Assembly (NCBI GenBank): GCA_963723745.1
Contig: CAVRRZ010000005.1
Span: 1,054,001 to 1,118,000, forward strand
Source: CAVRRZ01 sp963723745
GTDB lineage: Bacteria; Actinomycetota; Actinomycetes; Mycobacteriales; Geodermatophilaceae
DNA length: 64,000 nucleotides
Direction: 5' to 3'
Within the stretch, counting starts at the first letter, position 1; each line of letters starts with the position of its first letter. Shown here piece after piece: positions 42,951 through 51,544 of this stretch. The notes under the pieces are model-generated. The model was not told the origin of the DNA and did no database searches. It saw only the letters and a list, made by a program, of their open reading frames with translations. Position numbers and translations under genes: made by a program.

Positions 42951-44459
42951 ATGAACAGCACCCCCGAGAGCGTCACGTCCGACGGTGTGAGCGCGAGCCC
43001 CCAGGCGGTGGGCGCGGTCGCGGCGCGGGCACGGGCAACCCTCCCCCGGGCGTCGGTGATCACCGACCGCGCCGAGTTGAGGACCTACGAGTGCGACGGC
43101 CTCGCCCACTACAAGGTGGAGCCCGCCCTGGTCGTGATTCCCGAGACGGCCGACCAGCTGGCGGAGGTGGTGCGGGCCTGCGCCGAGCACCGCGTGCCCT
43201 TCGTGGCACGCGGCTCGGGCACCGGTCTGTCGGGTGGGGCACTTCCCCGGGCCGACGGTGTGCTCATCGTGACCTCCCGCATGCGCGCCATCATCAACAT
43301 GCGGCCTGACGACCAGCGGGCGGTCGTGGAGCCCGGCGTCATCAACCTCAATGTCACGAAGGCCGCCGCGCCCTACGGCTACTACTACGCGCCCGATCCC
43401 TCGAGCCAGCAGATCTGCTCGATCGGCGGCAATGTCGCCGAAAACTCTGGCGGTGCGCACTGCCTCAAGTACGGCTTCACCAGCAACCACGTCCTCGGCG
43501 CGCAGCTCGTGACCGCGGACGGCGACGTGGTAGAGCTCGGCGGCCTGGCCCCCGATGCGCCGGGCTATGACTTGCTCGGAACGGTCGTTGGCTCCGAGGG
43601 GACGCTCGGCATCGTCACTGCGGTCACCCTGCGCCTGGTGCGGGCCCCCGAGGAGGTGCGCACCATGCTGGCGGCGTTCGCGTCCACCGACGAGGCCGGC
43701 GCCGCGACTTCCGCCATCATCGGTGCTGGGGTGGTGCCGGCAGCCATCGAGATCATGGACGCCCTCGCCGTCGAAGCCGCCGAGGCCGCGGTGCACTGTG
43801 ACTATCCCGCAGGCGCCGGTGCGGTCCTCATCGTCGAGATCGACGGGGCGGCGGCCGAGGTGGAGCACGAGTTCCGCGAAGTCGAGCGCTACTGCCTCGA
43901 GAACGGCGCGTTCGAGACCAAGGTCGCCACCGACGCCGCCGAGCGGACCTTGATCTGGAAGGGGCGGAAGTCTGCGTTTGCCGCGGTCGGCCGGATCAGC
44001 CCGGATTACATCGTGCAGGACGGAGTCATCCCGCGCACCTCTCTTCCTGTGGTGCTGCGCGCAATCGACGAGCTCTCCGCGGCGTCAGGTGTCCGTGTCG
44101 CCAACGTCTTCCATGCCGGCGACGGCAATCTGCACCCCTTGGTGCTCTTCGATGAGGCGGTGCCCGGTGCCGGCGACGCGGCCGAACAAGTCAGCGGCGC
44201 GATTCTCGACATCTGCATCAGCCACGGTGGCTCGATCACCGGGGAACACGGGGTGGGGGTCGACAAGGCTGCCTACATGCCGAAGATGTTCAGCGAGGAC
44301 GACCTGGACACCATGAGTATGGTGCGCTGCGCCTTCGATCCCCACGGCATCTCCAATCCCGGCAAGATCTTTCCCACGCCTCGGCTGTGCGGTGAGGTCC
44401 CCGGCAAGCACAAGGGCGCACACCCGCTGCAGCAGGCGGGTCTGGCGGAGGTCTTCTGA
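42951..44459 (+). CDS. glcD: glycolate oxidase subunit GlcD (FAD-linked)
   Basis: GlcD is the flavin subunit of the GlcDEF glycolate oxidase, which turns glycolate into glyoxylate and passes electrons to the respiratory chain. The 502-residue protein has the VAO-type FAD fold: ALVVIPETADQLAEVVRACAEHRVPFVARGSGTGLSGGALP near residues 60-110, and GGNVAENSGGAHCLKYGFTSNHVLGAQLV. The C-terminal cap shows NVFHAGDGNLHPLVLFD and GGSITGEHGVGVDKAAYMP, with the usual conserved histidines. The first ATG after the malate synthase stop (14 bases) was used. Its stop overlaps the glcE ATG (TGATG). Confidence 0.95.
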   Translation: MNSTPESVTSDGVSASPQAVGAVAARARATLPRASVITDRAELRTYECDGLAHYKVEPALVVIPETADQLAEVVRACAEHRVPFVARGSGTGLSGGALPRADGVLIVTSRMRAIINMRPDDQRAVVEPGVINLNVTKAAAPYGYYYAPDPSSQQICSIGGNVAENSGGAHCLKYGFTSNHVLGAQLVTADGDVVELGGLAPDAPGYDLLGTVVGSEGTLGIVTAVTLRLVRAPEEVRTMLAAFASTDEAGAATSAIIGAGVVPAAIEIMDALAVEAAEAAVHCDYPAGAGAVLIVEIDGAAAEVEHEFREVERYCLENGAFETKVATDAAERTLIWKGRKSAFAAVGRISPDYIVQDGVIPRTSLPVVLRAIDELSAASGVRVANVFHAGDGNLHPLVLFDEAVPGAGDAAEQVSGAILDICISHGGSITGEHGVGVDKAAYMPKMFSEDDLDTMSMVRCAFDPHGISNPGKIFPTPRLCGEVPGKHKGAHPLQQAGLAEVF

Positions 44460-45736
44460 TGACGAACACGACTTCCGACACCCGCATCGGCGGCGACGCC
44501 GTGGCCGCTCTGCGGCTGGCCTGCGACGACGTGGAAGATGCACAAGAGGCCGACGCGATCGACGGTGTGCAACCCCAGCTCGTGGCGCGCCCCTCGTCCA
44601 CGGCGCAGGTGAGTGCGCTGCTACGAACTGCGGCATCGTCCGGGCTGACGGTGGTGCCCCGCAGTCGCGGTACGAAGATGACCTGGGGATCTCCGCTGCG
44701 CGGAGTCGACCTGGTGGTCGACCTGAGCCGCATGGACCAGGTACTCGACCATGCCGCCGGAGACCTGGTGCTCGTCGTCCAGCCCGGCGCAACCCTCCGG
44801 GCGGTCCAGCAGGTCACAGCCCAGGCCGGCCAGCGACTCGCGATCGATGCCACCGTGGCCGGCGCCAGCGTGGGCGGCAGCATCGCCGCCGCGACCAGCG
44901 GGCCCATTCGGATGCTGGTCGGCACGGTCCGCGACCTGCTCATCGGCGTCACGGTGGTGCGAGCAGACGGTGTCGTCGCCAAGGCGGGCAGCCGAGTGGT
45001 CAAGAACGTGGCAGGTTACGACGTGGGCAAGCTCATCACCGGGTCGTTCGGAACGCTCGGCATCATCACCGAGGCCACCTTCCGGCTGCACCCGCTTCCG
45101 GCCGCTTCCCAGGTCGTCAGCACCCATGTGGAAGACCACGCCGAGGTGCACCGCCTCGTGCAGGCTGTCGTGCACTCGCAAGTCGTTCCCAGCGCCGTCG
45201 AGCTGGACTGGCCCGCCGAGGGCCCCGGCACCCTGTCCGTACTCCTCGAGGGCATCGCGGCCGGCGTCGAGACCCGCGCCGCGACGACCCGGGCAGTGCT
45301 CCGGGCGGCGGCACAGACAGGGACGAGCGGCGAGGTCCCGAGCTGGTGGAATACCTACCCCTGGAATCTCGGCGAGACCGCGCTCAAGCTCACCTTCGCG
45401 CTGACCGGGCTGCCGCACGTGCTCACCGAAGCCCGCGCCGCGGCGGACGAGCACGGATTCACACTGGGCCTGCGGGGTTCCGCCGGGGTGGGCGTTCTCC
45501 ATGCCGCGCTGCCCGCCGACGTCAATGCCTCGACCGTCGCGGTGGTGCTCGATCGGCTGCGAGCCACGTGCGCCCGCTATGGCGGCAGCTTGGTCGTGCT
45601 CGACGCGCCCGCGGAGGTCAAGCGTGCGGTCGACCAGTGGGGACCCATCTCCGCCATCGATCTGATGCGGCGTGTCAAGCGGCAATTCGACCCCGAGTAC
45701 CGGCTCTCGCCGGGCCGGTTCGTGGGAGGAATCTGA
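44459..45736 (+). CDS. glcE: glycolate oxidase subunit GlcE (FAD-binding)
   Basis: This 425-residue second flavin subunit resembles a shortened GlcD. It has the first half of the VAO FAD fold: SSGLTVVPRSRGTKMTWGSPLRGVDLVVDLSRMDQVLDHAAGDLVLVVQPGATLRAVQ, GASVGGSIAAATSGPIRMLVGTVRDLLIGVTVVRADG and KNVAGYDVGKLITGSFGTLGIITEATFRLHPLP. The C-terminal half is variable and ends RQFDPEYRLSPGRFVGGI, a standard GlcE ending. It is coupled to glcD and glcF by TGATG overlaps, as expected for three subunits made in equal amounts. Confidence 0.94.
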   Translation: MTNTTSDTRIGGDAVAALRLACDDVEDAQEADAIDGVQPQLVARPSSTAQVSALLRTAASSGLTVVPRSRGTKMTWGSPLRGVDLVVDLSRMDQVLDHAAGDLVLVVQPGATLRAVQQVTAQAGQRLAIDATVAGASVGGSIAAATSGPIRMLVGTVRDLLIGVTVVRADGVVAKAGSRVVKNVAGYDVGKLITGSFGTLGIITEATFRLHPLPAASQVVSTHVEDHAEVHRLVQAVVHSQVVPSAVELDWPAEGPGTLSVLLEGIAAGVETRAATTRAVLRAAAQTGTSGEVPSWWNTYPWNLGETALKLTFALTGLPHVLTEARAAADEHGFTLGLRGSAGVGVLHAALPADVNASTVAVVLDRLRATCARYGGSLVVLDAPAEVKRAVDQWGPISAIDLMRRVKRQFDPEYRLSPGRFVGGI

Positions 45737-47109
45737 TGCACGAGTCGAGAAACGCAGCTCACGGGGGTGCTCCCGTCGGACTGGGCCTGCCCGCCGTGCG
45801 GGGCGCCTTCGACGCTGATCACCCGCCGGACGCCGCGCTGATCGGAGACTGCGTGCACTGCGGCTTCTGCCTCACCACCTGTCCCACGTATTCGTTGTGG
45901 GGCGAGGAGATGGACTCGCCCCGCGGCCGCATCTATCTGATGAAGGAGGGGCTCGAGGGCGAGCCACTGACGGACTCGATGGTGCAGCACTGGGACGACT
46001 GTCTCGGCTGCATGGCCTGCGTCACCGCCTGCCCATCGGGGGTTCAGTACGACAAGCTGATCCACGCCACGCGCGTCCAGGTGGAGCGCCAGCACGAGCG
46101 CTCCCTCAAGGAGCGGCTGCTGCGTGGCCTGATCTTCGCCCTCTTCCCGCACCCCGGCCGGCTGCGACTGATGCGTGGGCCCTTGCGGCTCTACCAGTGG
46201 CTCCGCCTGGACCGGCTGATGCGCCGGACCGGCCTGCTGGAGCGGTTCACGCCCCGGCTGGCCGCGATGGCGGCCCTGGCGCCCCGGCTGATCCGGCGTG
46301 AGCCGGTTGCCCAGCGGACACCAGCGTCGGGTGAGCGCCGGGCAGTGGTCGGCATGCTGACCGGCTGCGTACAGCGCGAGTTCTTCCCCGGGGTCAACGC
46401 CGCCACCGTGCGGGTGCTCGCCGCCGAGGGCTGCGAGGTGATCGTGCCCCCAGCCCAGGGCTGCTGTGGGGCCCTGTCGGCGCACAACGGGCGGGAGGCA
46501 GAGGCCCAGGACTACGCGCGCGGAATCATCGACGTGTTCGAGTCGGCCGGCGTCGACCACATCGTGGTCAACGCCGCCGGGTGCGGATCGACGATGAAGG
46601 AGTACGCCGACCTGCTGGCCGACGATCCCGGCTACGCCGGGCGGGCAGCGCAGTTCTCGTCTCGGGTGCTGGATGTGTCTGAGATCCTGTCCACGCTGGG
46701 GCCGGTCGCCCCGCGGCACCCCCTGGACGTCACGGTGGCCTACCACGATGCCTGCCACCTCGCCCACGCGCAGGGGGTGCGGTCTCAGCCGCGGGAGCTA
46801 TTGCGCGGCATCCCCGGCGTGCAGGTACGCGAGATCGCCGACGCCGACCTGTGCTGCGGCTCGGCGGGCATTTACAACATCATCAACCCCGAGCCGGCCC
46901 GCGAGCTCGGCGATCGCAAGGCCGCCAATGTGCTGGCCACGGGCGCCGAACTGCTGGTGACCGCCAACCCCGGCTGCCTCATGCAGGTGGGAGGCGCGCT
47001 CTCCCGCACCGGGCAGCAGATCGCCGCCGCACACACGGTCGAGGTGCTGGACGCGTCCATCCGGGACCTATCCGTCAGCACCCTGCTCGAGCGCCGGCTG
47101 ACGGACTAG
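45736..47109 (+). CDS. glcF: glycolate oxidase iron-sulfur subunit GlcF
   Basis: The 457-residue electron-transfer subunit has two [4Fe-4S] motifs, CVHCGFCLTTCP near residue 40 and CLGCMACVTACPSG near residue 92. Two CCG-domain cysteine clusters follow (PPAQGCCGALSAHNG and DADLCCGSAGIYNIINP). It passes electrons from glycolate to the quinone pool. It starts by a TGATG overlap with glcE. A 15-bp-stem hairpin 12 bases after its stop closes the aceB-glcDEF operon. Confidence 0.95.
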   Translation: MHESRNAAHGGAPVGLGLPAVRGAFDADHPPDAALIGDCVHCGFCLTTCPTYSLWGEEMDSPRGRIYLMKEGLEGEPLTDSMVQHWDDCLGCMACVTACPSGVQYDKLIHATRVQVERQHERSLKERLLRGLIFALFPHPGRLRLMRGPLRLYQWLRLDRLMRRTGLLERFTPRLAAMAALAPRLIRREPVAQRTPASGERRAVVGMLTGCVQREFFPGVNAATVRVLAAEGCEVIVPPAQGCCGALSAHNGREAEAQDYARGIIDVFESAGVDHIVVNAAGCGSTMKEYADLLADDPGYAGRAAQFSSRVLDVSEILSTLGPVAPRHPLDVTVAYHDACHLAHAQGVRSQPRELLRGIPGVQVREIADADLCCGSAGIYNIINPEPARELGDRKAANVLATGAELLVTANPGCLMQVGGALSRTGQQIAAAHTVEVLDASIRDLSVSTLLERRLTD

Positions 47110-47121
47110 GCCCGTTCGGCC

Positions 47122-47162
47122 GTGCCGCGGGTGATGCCGCCTGGCGCCATCACCCGCGGCAC
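47122..47162. terminator. strong hairpin between glcF and the IclR gene
   Basis: GTGCCGCGGGTGATG (47122-47136) pairs perfectly with CATCACCCGCGGCAC (47148-47162) over an 11-base loop. The two genes converge here, so it can act both ways. There is no T-run. Confidence 0.8.
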
Positions 47163-47199
47163 CCCCGCAGGATTCCCTGGGAGCATGCAACGACCCGGA

Positions 47200-47982
47200 C
47201 TAGCGACGCGCGCGGGCGGTCAGCCGGTGCTCAGGGAACTCGGCGGACAGGACCTTGCTGGCCCGGCCGAGAATCGGAAGAGCCCGATCGACCAGCTCCG
47301 GCGTCATGCGCGGGGCGGGACCGGAGACCGAGACCGCCAGCCGGGTAGCGACCCCTTGCACGGGCGCCGCGACGCAGCGCACTCCGATCTCCTGCTCACC
47401 CTCGTCCAACGCGTACCCCTGCTCACGGATCGTGTGCAACTGGGCCAACAGCTCATCGACATCGGTGACGGTGTCCGGGGTCTGCGCCTCCATGCCGGTG
47501 CGGCCGACCAGGTTGCGCACCTCGTCGTCCGACAGCTGCGACAGCAGCGCCTTGCCCACGCCAGTGCAGTGCGGGAGCACTCGCCGTCCCACCTCCGTGA
47601 ACATCCGCATCGAATGCTTGGAGGGGACCTGGCAGATGTACATCACGAGGTCACCGTCGAAGACGGCGAGGTTCGCGGTCTCGCCCAGGGCATCGACGAG
47701 CTCGGCGAGCACCGGCCGCGCCCACTGGCCGAGCATGCCGCTGGCCGCCTCACCCAGCGGAATGAGCCGCGAGTCGAGCGCGTACCGGCGGTTGGGCAGC
47801 TGACGGACGTATCCGCGATCGACCAGGGTCCGAAGGATGCGGTGAATGGTGGGCACGGGCATGCCGGTGACGGCGCCCAGCTCACTGATCGCCATCTGGC
47901 CCCCGGCGTCAGCGATCACCTCGAGCATCTCGAGCGCCCGCTCGACCGACTGGACACCGCCCGACTTCCCCGTCTCGGCCAC
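47200..47982 (-). CDS. IclR-family transcriptional regulator
   Basis: This 260-residue regulator has the N-terminal winged helix-turn-helix (SVERALEMLEVIADAGGQMAISELGAVTGMPVPTIHRILRTLVDRGYV) and the C-terminal IclR effector domain. The effector domain shows PVLAELVDALGETANLAVFDGDLVMYICQV, LPHCTGVGKALLSQL and EGEQEIGVRCVAAPV, where a glyoxylate-like ligand binds in related proteins. The GTG at 47982 was chosen because GGAAGGG lies about 6 bases upstream; a longer frame exists. The gene runs against the malic enzyme, sharing a promoter region with three palindrome-like sites. It is the likely controller of the TTCCG-N5-CGGAA sites across the catabolic region. Confidence 0.93.
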   Translation of the reverse strand: MAETGKSGGVQSVERALEMLEVIADAGGQMAISELGAVTGMPVPTIHRILRTLVDRGYVRQLPNRRYALDSRLIPLGEAASGMLGQWARPVLAELVDALGETANLAVFDGDLVMYICQVPSKHSMRMFTEVGRRVLPHCTGVGKALLSQLSDDEVRNLVGRTGMEAQTPDTVTDVDELLAQLHTIREQGYALDEGEQEIGVRCVAAPVQGVATRLAVSVSGPAPRMTPELVDRALPILGRASKVLSAEFPEHRLTARARR

Positions 47983-48090
47983 CCTGATCCCTTCCGGCCG
48001 CACGGCAGCGAGCCCATCGACAACTGCGAACCAGCATTCCGCATCGTGGACATTGTACGCCGCTTCATTGGGCACGGTCCACGTGATCAA

Positions 48091-48126
48091 TTCCGCAACA
48101 CAGAAATGATATTCCGTCCACGAGAA
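48091..48126. promoter_or_regulatory. IclR-type operators between the regulator and the malic enzyme gene
   Basis: TTCCGCAACACAGAA (48091-48105) has one mismatch to TTCCG-N5-CGGAA. TTCCGTCCACGAGAA (48112-48126) has two. A third, weaker site, TTCCGCATCGTGGAC, lies at 48037-48051. The group suggests autoregulation together with control of the malic enzyme gene. Confidence 0.5.
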
Positions 48127-48144
48127 CCACTACGGAGGCTTTCC

Positions 48145-49554
48145 ATGGCAGCACCCAGTCCCGGCTACGCCATCACCGTGCGCGTGGAGGCCCCGGCCAC
48201 GTCCGATGCCACCGCTCGCCTGTCCGGCGTGGTGGCGGCTGCCGGCGGCGCCCTCACGGCGCTCGATGTCGTCGAGTCGCGTCACGACCGGATCGTGGTG
48301 GATGTTTCGTGCGACGCCGTCGACGTGGCGCAGACATCAGTGATCACCGCCGCCATCACCGCGCTCGACGACTTCGTCGTCCGCAAGGTGTCAGACCGCA
48401 CCTTCCTCATGCACCTCGGCGGCAAGATCGAGGTGGTGCCCAAGGTTGCCTTGCGTCATCGGGACGACCTGTCCCGGGCCTACACCCCGGGCGTCGCGCG
48501 CGTCTGCCTGGCGATCGCCGACGATCCACGGAACGCCCGTCGACTCACGATCAAGCGCAACACCGTCGCGATCGTCACGGACGGCTCGGCCGTGCTCGGG
48601 CTCGGCAACATCGGTCCAACCGCGGCATTGCCCGTCATGGAGGGCAAGGCGGCGCTGTTCAAGCGATTCGCCGACGTCGACGCCTGGCCGGTGTGCCTCG
48701 ACACTCAGGACGTCGACCAGATCGTCGAGGTGGTGCGCTGCCTCGCCCCCGTCTACGGCGGGGTGAACCTCGAGGACATAGCCGCACCGCGCTGCTTCGA
48801 GATCGAGCGCCGACTGCGGGAGGTCCTCGACATCCCAGTCTTCCACGACGACCAGCACGGCACCGCGATCGTCGTGCTCGCAGCCCTGGCGAACGCACTG
48901 CGGGTCGTGGGCAAGCATCTCGGCGACGTGCGCATCGTCATCTCCGGGGTGGGCGCAGCCGGGGCGGCGATCATTCGACTGCTCCACGCCCAGGGCGCAC
49001 GCCACATCGTCGCCTGCAACAGGAACGGCGCCGTGAGCCGGGCGCCCGAGGCCGACCCCACGCGGCGGTGGATCGCCGAGCACACCAACCCCGACGGTTT
49101 CCAGGGCAGCCTGCGCGAGGCCCTGCACGACGCCGACGTGTTCATCGGGGTCTCCGGTCCCGACATCCTCACCGGTGCCGACATCGCCACCATGGCCGAG
49201 GACGCGGTGGTGTTCGCCCTTGCGAATCCGGTGCCGGAGGTCGACCCGGTTGCGGCCCGCGAACACGCTGCGATCGTGGCAACCGGCCGCAGCGACTACC
49301 CCAACCAGATCAACAACGTACTGGCCTTCCCCGGCGTCTTCCGCGGTCTGCTCGACGCAGGCACCAGCGAGATCACCGAGGAGATGCTGGTCGCCGCCGC
49401 GCTCGCGATCGCCGGGTGCGTCACCCAGGACGAGCTGAACCCCAGCTACATCGTGCCCAGCGTCTTCGACGAGGCGGTCGCCCCCGCCGTCGCGGCCGCG
49501 GTGAGCGAGGTGGCACTGAGGGATGTCATGCCCTCGGAGGCCGCCGCGGGATGA
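48145..49554 (+). CDS. NAD(P)-dependent malic enzyme with N-terminal ACT domain
   Basis: Malic enzyme decarboxylates malate to pyruvate, so with malate synthase and glyoxylate it supplies pyruvate or NAD(P)H. The 469-residue protein has an ACT-type regulatory domain in residues 1-90 (YAITVRVEAPATSDATARLSGVVAAAGGALTALDVVES). The malic core follows with SRAYTPGVARVC, the catalytic lysine segment VMEGKAALFKRFADVDAWPVCL, the metal site NLEDIAAPRCFEIERRLRE, FHDDQHGTAIVVLAALANAL and the nucleotide fold VISGVGAAGAAIIRLL. It ends with GRSDYPNQINNVLAFPGVFRGLLDAGTSEITEEM. The GGAGG ribosome site precedes the ATG. Confidence 0.94.
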   Translation: MAAPSPGYAITVRVEAPATSDATARLSGVVAAAGGALTALDVVESRHDRIVVDVSCDAVDVAQTSVITAAITALDDFVVRKVSDRTFLMHLGGKIEVVPKVALRHRDDLSRAYTPGVARVCLAIADDPRNARRLTIKRNTVAIVTDGSAVLGLGNIGPTAALPVMEGKAALFKRFADVDAWPVCLDTQDVDQIVEVVRCLAPVYGGVNLEDIAAPRCFEIERRLREVLDIPVFHDDQHGTAIVVLAALANALRVVGKHLGDVRIVISGVGAAGAAIIRLLHAQGARHIVACNRNGAVSRAPEADPTRRWIAEHTNPDGFQGSLREALHDADVFIGVSGPDILTGADIATMAEDAVVFALANPVPEVDPVAAREHAAIVATGRSDYPNQINNVLAFPGVFRGLLDAGTSEITEEMLVAAALAIAGCVTQDELNPSYIVPSVFDEAVAPAVAAAVSEVALRDVMPSEAAAG

Positions 49555-49701
49555 GCGTCGCGGCACCTGGGCCACCCGCGCCCGGGTACGCCGCCGGGAG
49601 GCGCCGTCGCCGTGGCGGCCCGACGCTCCTCCTGGCGTCGAGGACGGCGGGGATTGACTCTCCGAGGCACCTCGCGTAGATTTCGTACTCCAGAAGATTT
49701 T

Positions 49702-49716
49702 TTCCGCATAACGGAA
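49702..49716. promoter_or_regulatory. perfect IclR-type operator before hyi
   Basis: TTCCGCATAACGGAA is an exact TTCCG-N5-CGGAA palindrome. Its end lies 11 bases before the TTG start of hyi, so a bound regulator would block the start of the whole hyi-glxR-gcl-kinase operon. Confidence 0.72.
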
Positions 49717-49727
49717 GGTTTAGGGCG

Positions 49728-50552
49728 TTGGACAGTCGCTACGCGGTGAACATCTCGATGCTCTTCACCGAACTTCCCCTGCTCCAGCGACCGGCCGCGG
49801 CCAGGGCCGCCGGGTTCCACGCCGTGGAGTGCTGGTGGCCGTTCACCACAGCCACCCCTTCCGATACAGAGGTGGATGGGTTCATCGCCGCGCTGGAGGA
49901 CGGCGGGGTGCAACTGGTCGGCCTCAACTTCTTCGCCGGGGACATGCCGGCCGGTGATCGCGGCGTGGTGTCGTGGCCCGGGCGGTCTGCGGAGTTCCGC
50001 GACAGCGTCGCCGTCGCCGTCTCCATCGGCGAGCGGCTCGGGTGCCGTTCCTTCAATGCGCTGTACGGCAACCGACGCGAGGACTGCACGCCCGACGAAC
50101 AGGACACGCTGGCCGTGGCCAACCTCGCGCACGCCGGCACGGCCGCCGCGGCAATCGACGGCACCGTGCTGGTCGAGCCCGTGAGCGGCGCCCCGCTCTA
50201 CCCCCTGCGGACCGCGCAGGACGTGCTCAGCGTCATCGATCGCGTCGCTCGCGAAACCGGGGTGGAGAACCTCGGCTTCCTGTGCGACCTCTACCACCTG
50301 GCGGTCAACGCCGACGACCTCGACGCCGTGATCGCCACATCCGCCACCCGTGTCGCGCACGTGCAGATCGCCGACGCTCCCGGACGCAACGAGCCCGGGA
50401 CCGGCCTGCTCGACATCGGCGGCTACCTCGCTCGGCTGAACGCAGCCGGTTACGACGGGTGGGTCGGCCTGGAGTACAAGCCCAGCGGGTTGAGCGCCGA
50501 GAGCTTCGGCTGGCTCCCGATCGCCGACCGCGCCGCCGCGGGCACCCGCTGA
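49728..50552 (+). CDS. hyi: hydroxypyruvate isomerase
   Basis: Hyi interconverts hydroxypyruvate and tartronate semialdehyde and is typical of glyoxylate-carboligase operons. The 274-residue protein has a xylose-isomerase-like TIM barrel: NISMLFTELPLLQRPAAARAAGFHAVECWWP at the N-terminus, FNALYGNR, VLVEPVSG, LGFLCDLYHLAVNADDL, VAHVQIADAPGRNEPGTGLLD and GWVGLEYKPSG, with metal-binding E, D, H and E. The start is a TTG at 49728 with a GGAAGG upstream; a GTG at 49746 is the alternative. The operon continues with glxR 35 bases on. Confidence 0.93.
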   Translation: MDSRYAVNISMLFTELPLLQRPAAARAAGFHAVECWWPFTTATPSDTEVDGFIAALEDGGVQLVGLNFFAGDMPAGDRGVVSWPGRSAEFRDSVAVAVSIGERLGCRSFNALYGNRREDCTPDEQDTLAVANLAHAGTAAAAIDGTVLVEPVSGAPLYPLRTAQDVLSVIDRVARETGVENLGFLCDLYHLAVNADDLDAVIATSATRVAHVQIADAPGRNEPGTGLLDIGGYLARLNAAGYDGWVGLEYKPSGLSAESFGWLPIADRAAAGTR

Positions 50553-50587
50553 GCGCCCGAACCGGCCGCCAACAAGAAGGAGTTGCA

Positions 50588-51472
50588 ATGACAACCGTCG
50601 CTGTCATCGGTCTAGGCATCATGGGTGCCCCGATGGCGACCAACCTGGTCAAGGCCGGCCACGACGTCATCGGGTACAACCGCTCGCCACACAAGGCCGA
50701 GGCCCTCGTCGCCGCCGGCGGCCGGGCGGCTACCGGGGTCGCCGAGGCCGTGCGGGGCGCCGACGTGGTGCTCACCATGCTGCCGGACTCCCCCGACGTC
50801 GAGCAGGTCGTGCTGGGCGACCACGGCGTGCTGGCCTCCGCTGCCCCCGGCACCCTCCTGATCGACGCGAGCACCATCCGGCCCGAGGTCTCGGTACGGA
50901 TCGCCGAGGCGGCGACGGCACGCGGCATCCGCGCGGTCGACGCACCGGTGTCGGGCGGTGAGGCCGGCGCTATCGAGGGAAACCTCTCGATCATGGTCGG
51001 TGGCGAGGAAGCTGACGTCGAGGCGGCCCGGCCCGTGCTGAACGCCGTCGGCTCCACCGTCGTGCATGTCGGGCCCTCTGGCTCAGGCCAGACCGTCAAG
51101 GCCGCCAACCAGCTCATCGTCGCCGGCACCATCGGCCTCGTCGCGGAGGCACTCGTCTTCCTGGAGGCACACGGGGTCGATACCAAGGGCGCCGTCCAGG
51201 TGCTTGCCGGCGGTCTCGCGGGCAACCGCATCCTCGACCGCAAGGCGGCCAGCATGCTCGCCCGTGACTTCCAGCCCGGGTTCCGGGTCGATCTGCACCA
51301 CAAGGACCTCGGCATCGTGACCTCCGCGGCGCGGAAGGCCGGTGTCGCGATCCCGCTAGGCGCCGTGGTCGCCCAGCTGATGGGCAGCCTGCGAGCCAAC
51401 GGGCACGGATCTCTGGACCACTCGGCACTGCTGCTCATGGTCGAGCAGCTCTCCGGACGCGCCCGCGCCTGA
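50588..51472 (+). CDS. glxR: tartronate semialdehyde reductase
   Basis: GlxR reduces tartronate semialdehyde to D-glycerate with NAD(P)H. The 294-residue protein is a beta-hydroxyacid dehydrogenase with the NAD motif AVIGLGIMGAPMATNL at residues 5-20, the substrate loop DAPVSGGEAGAIEG near residue 120, and the catalytic lysine segment GSGQTVKAANQLIVAGTIG. The C-terminal helical domain ends KDLGIVTSAARKAGVAIPLG. AAGGAG lies before its ATG. It sits between hyi and gcl, so carboligase product passes to it directly. Confidence 0.95.
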   Translation: MTTVAVIGLGIMGAPMATNLVKAGHDVIGYNRSPHKAEALVAAGGRAATGVAEAVRGADVVLTMLPDSPDVEQVVLGDHGVLASAAPGTLLIDASTIRPEVSVRIAEAATARGIRAVDAPVSGGEAGAIEGNLSIMVGGEEADVEAARPVLNAVGSTVVHVGPSGSGQTVKAANQLIVAGTIGLVAEALVFLEAHGVDTKGAVQVLAGGLAGNRILDRKAASMLARDFQPGFRVDLHHKDLGIVTSAARKAGVAIPLGAVVAQLMGSLRANGHGSLDHSALLLMVEQLSGRARA

Positions 51473-51544
51473 CCCGGCGTTCGCCGTCCCCTTCGTCCAC
51501 ACAGCAGACCCGCCCCGAGGGGCAGGTCGACAGAGGAGCCCGCC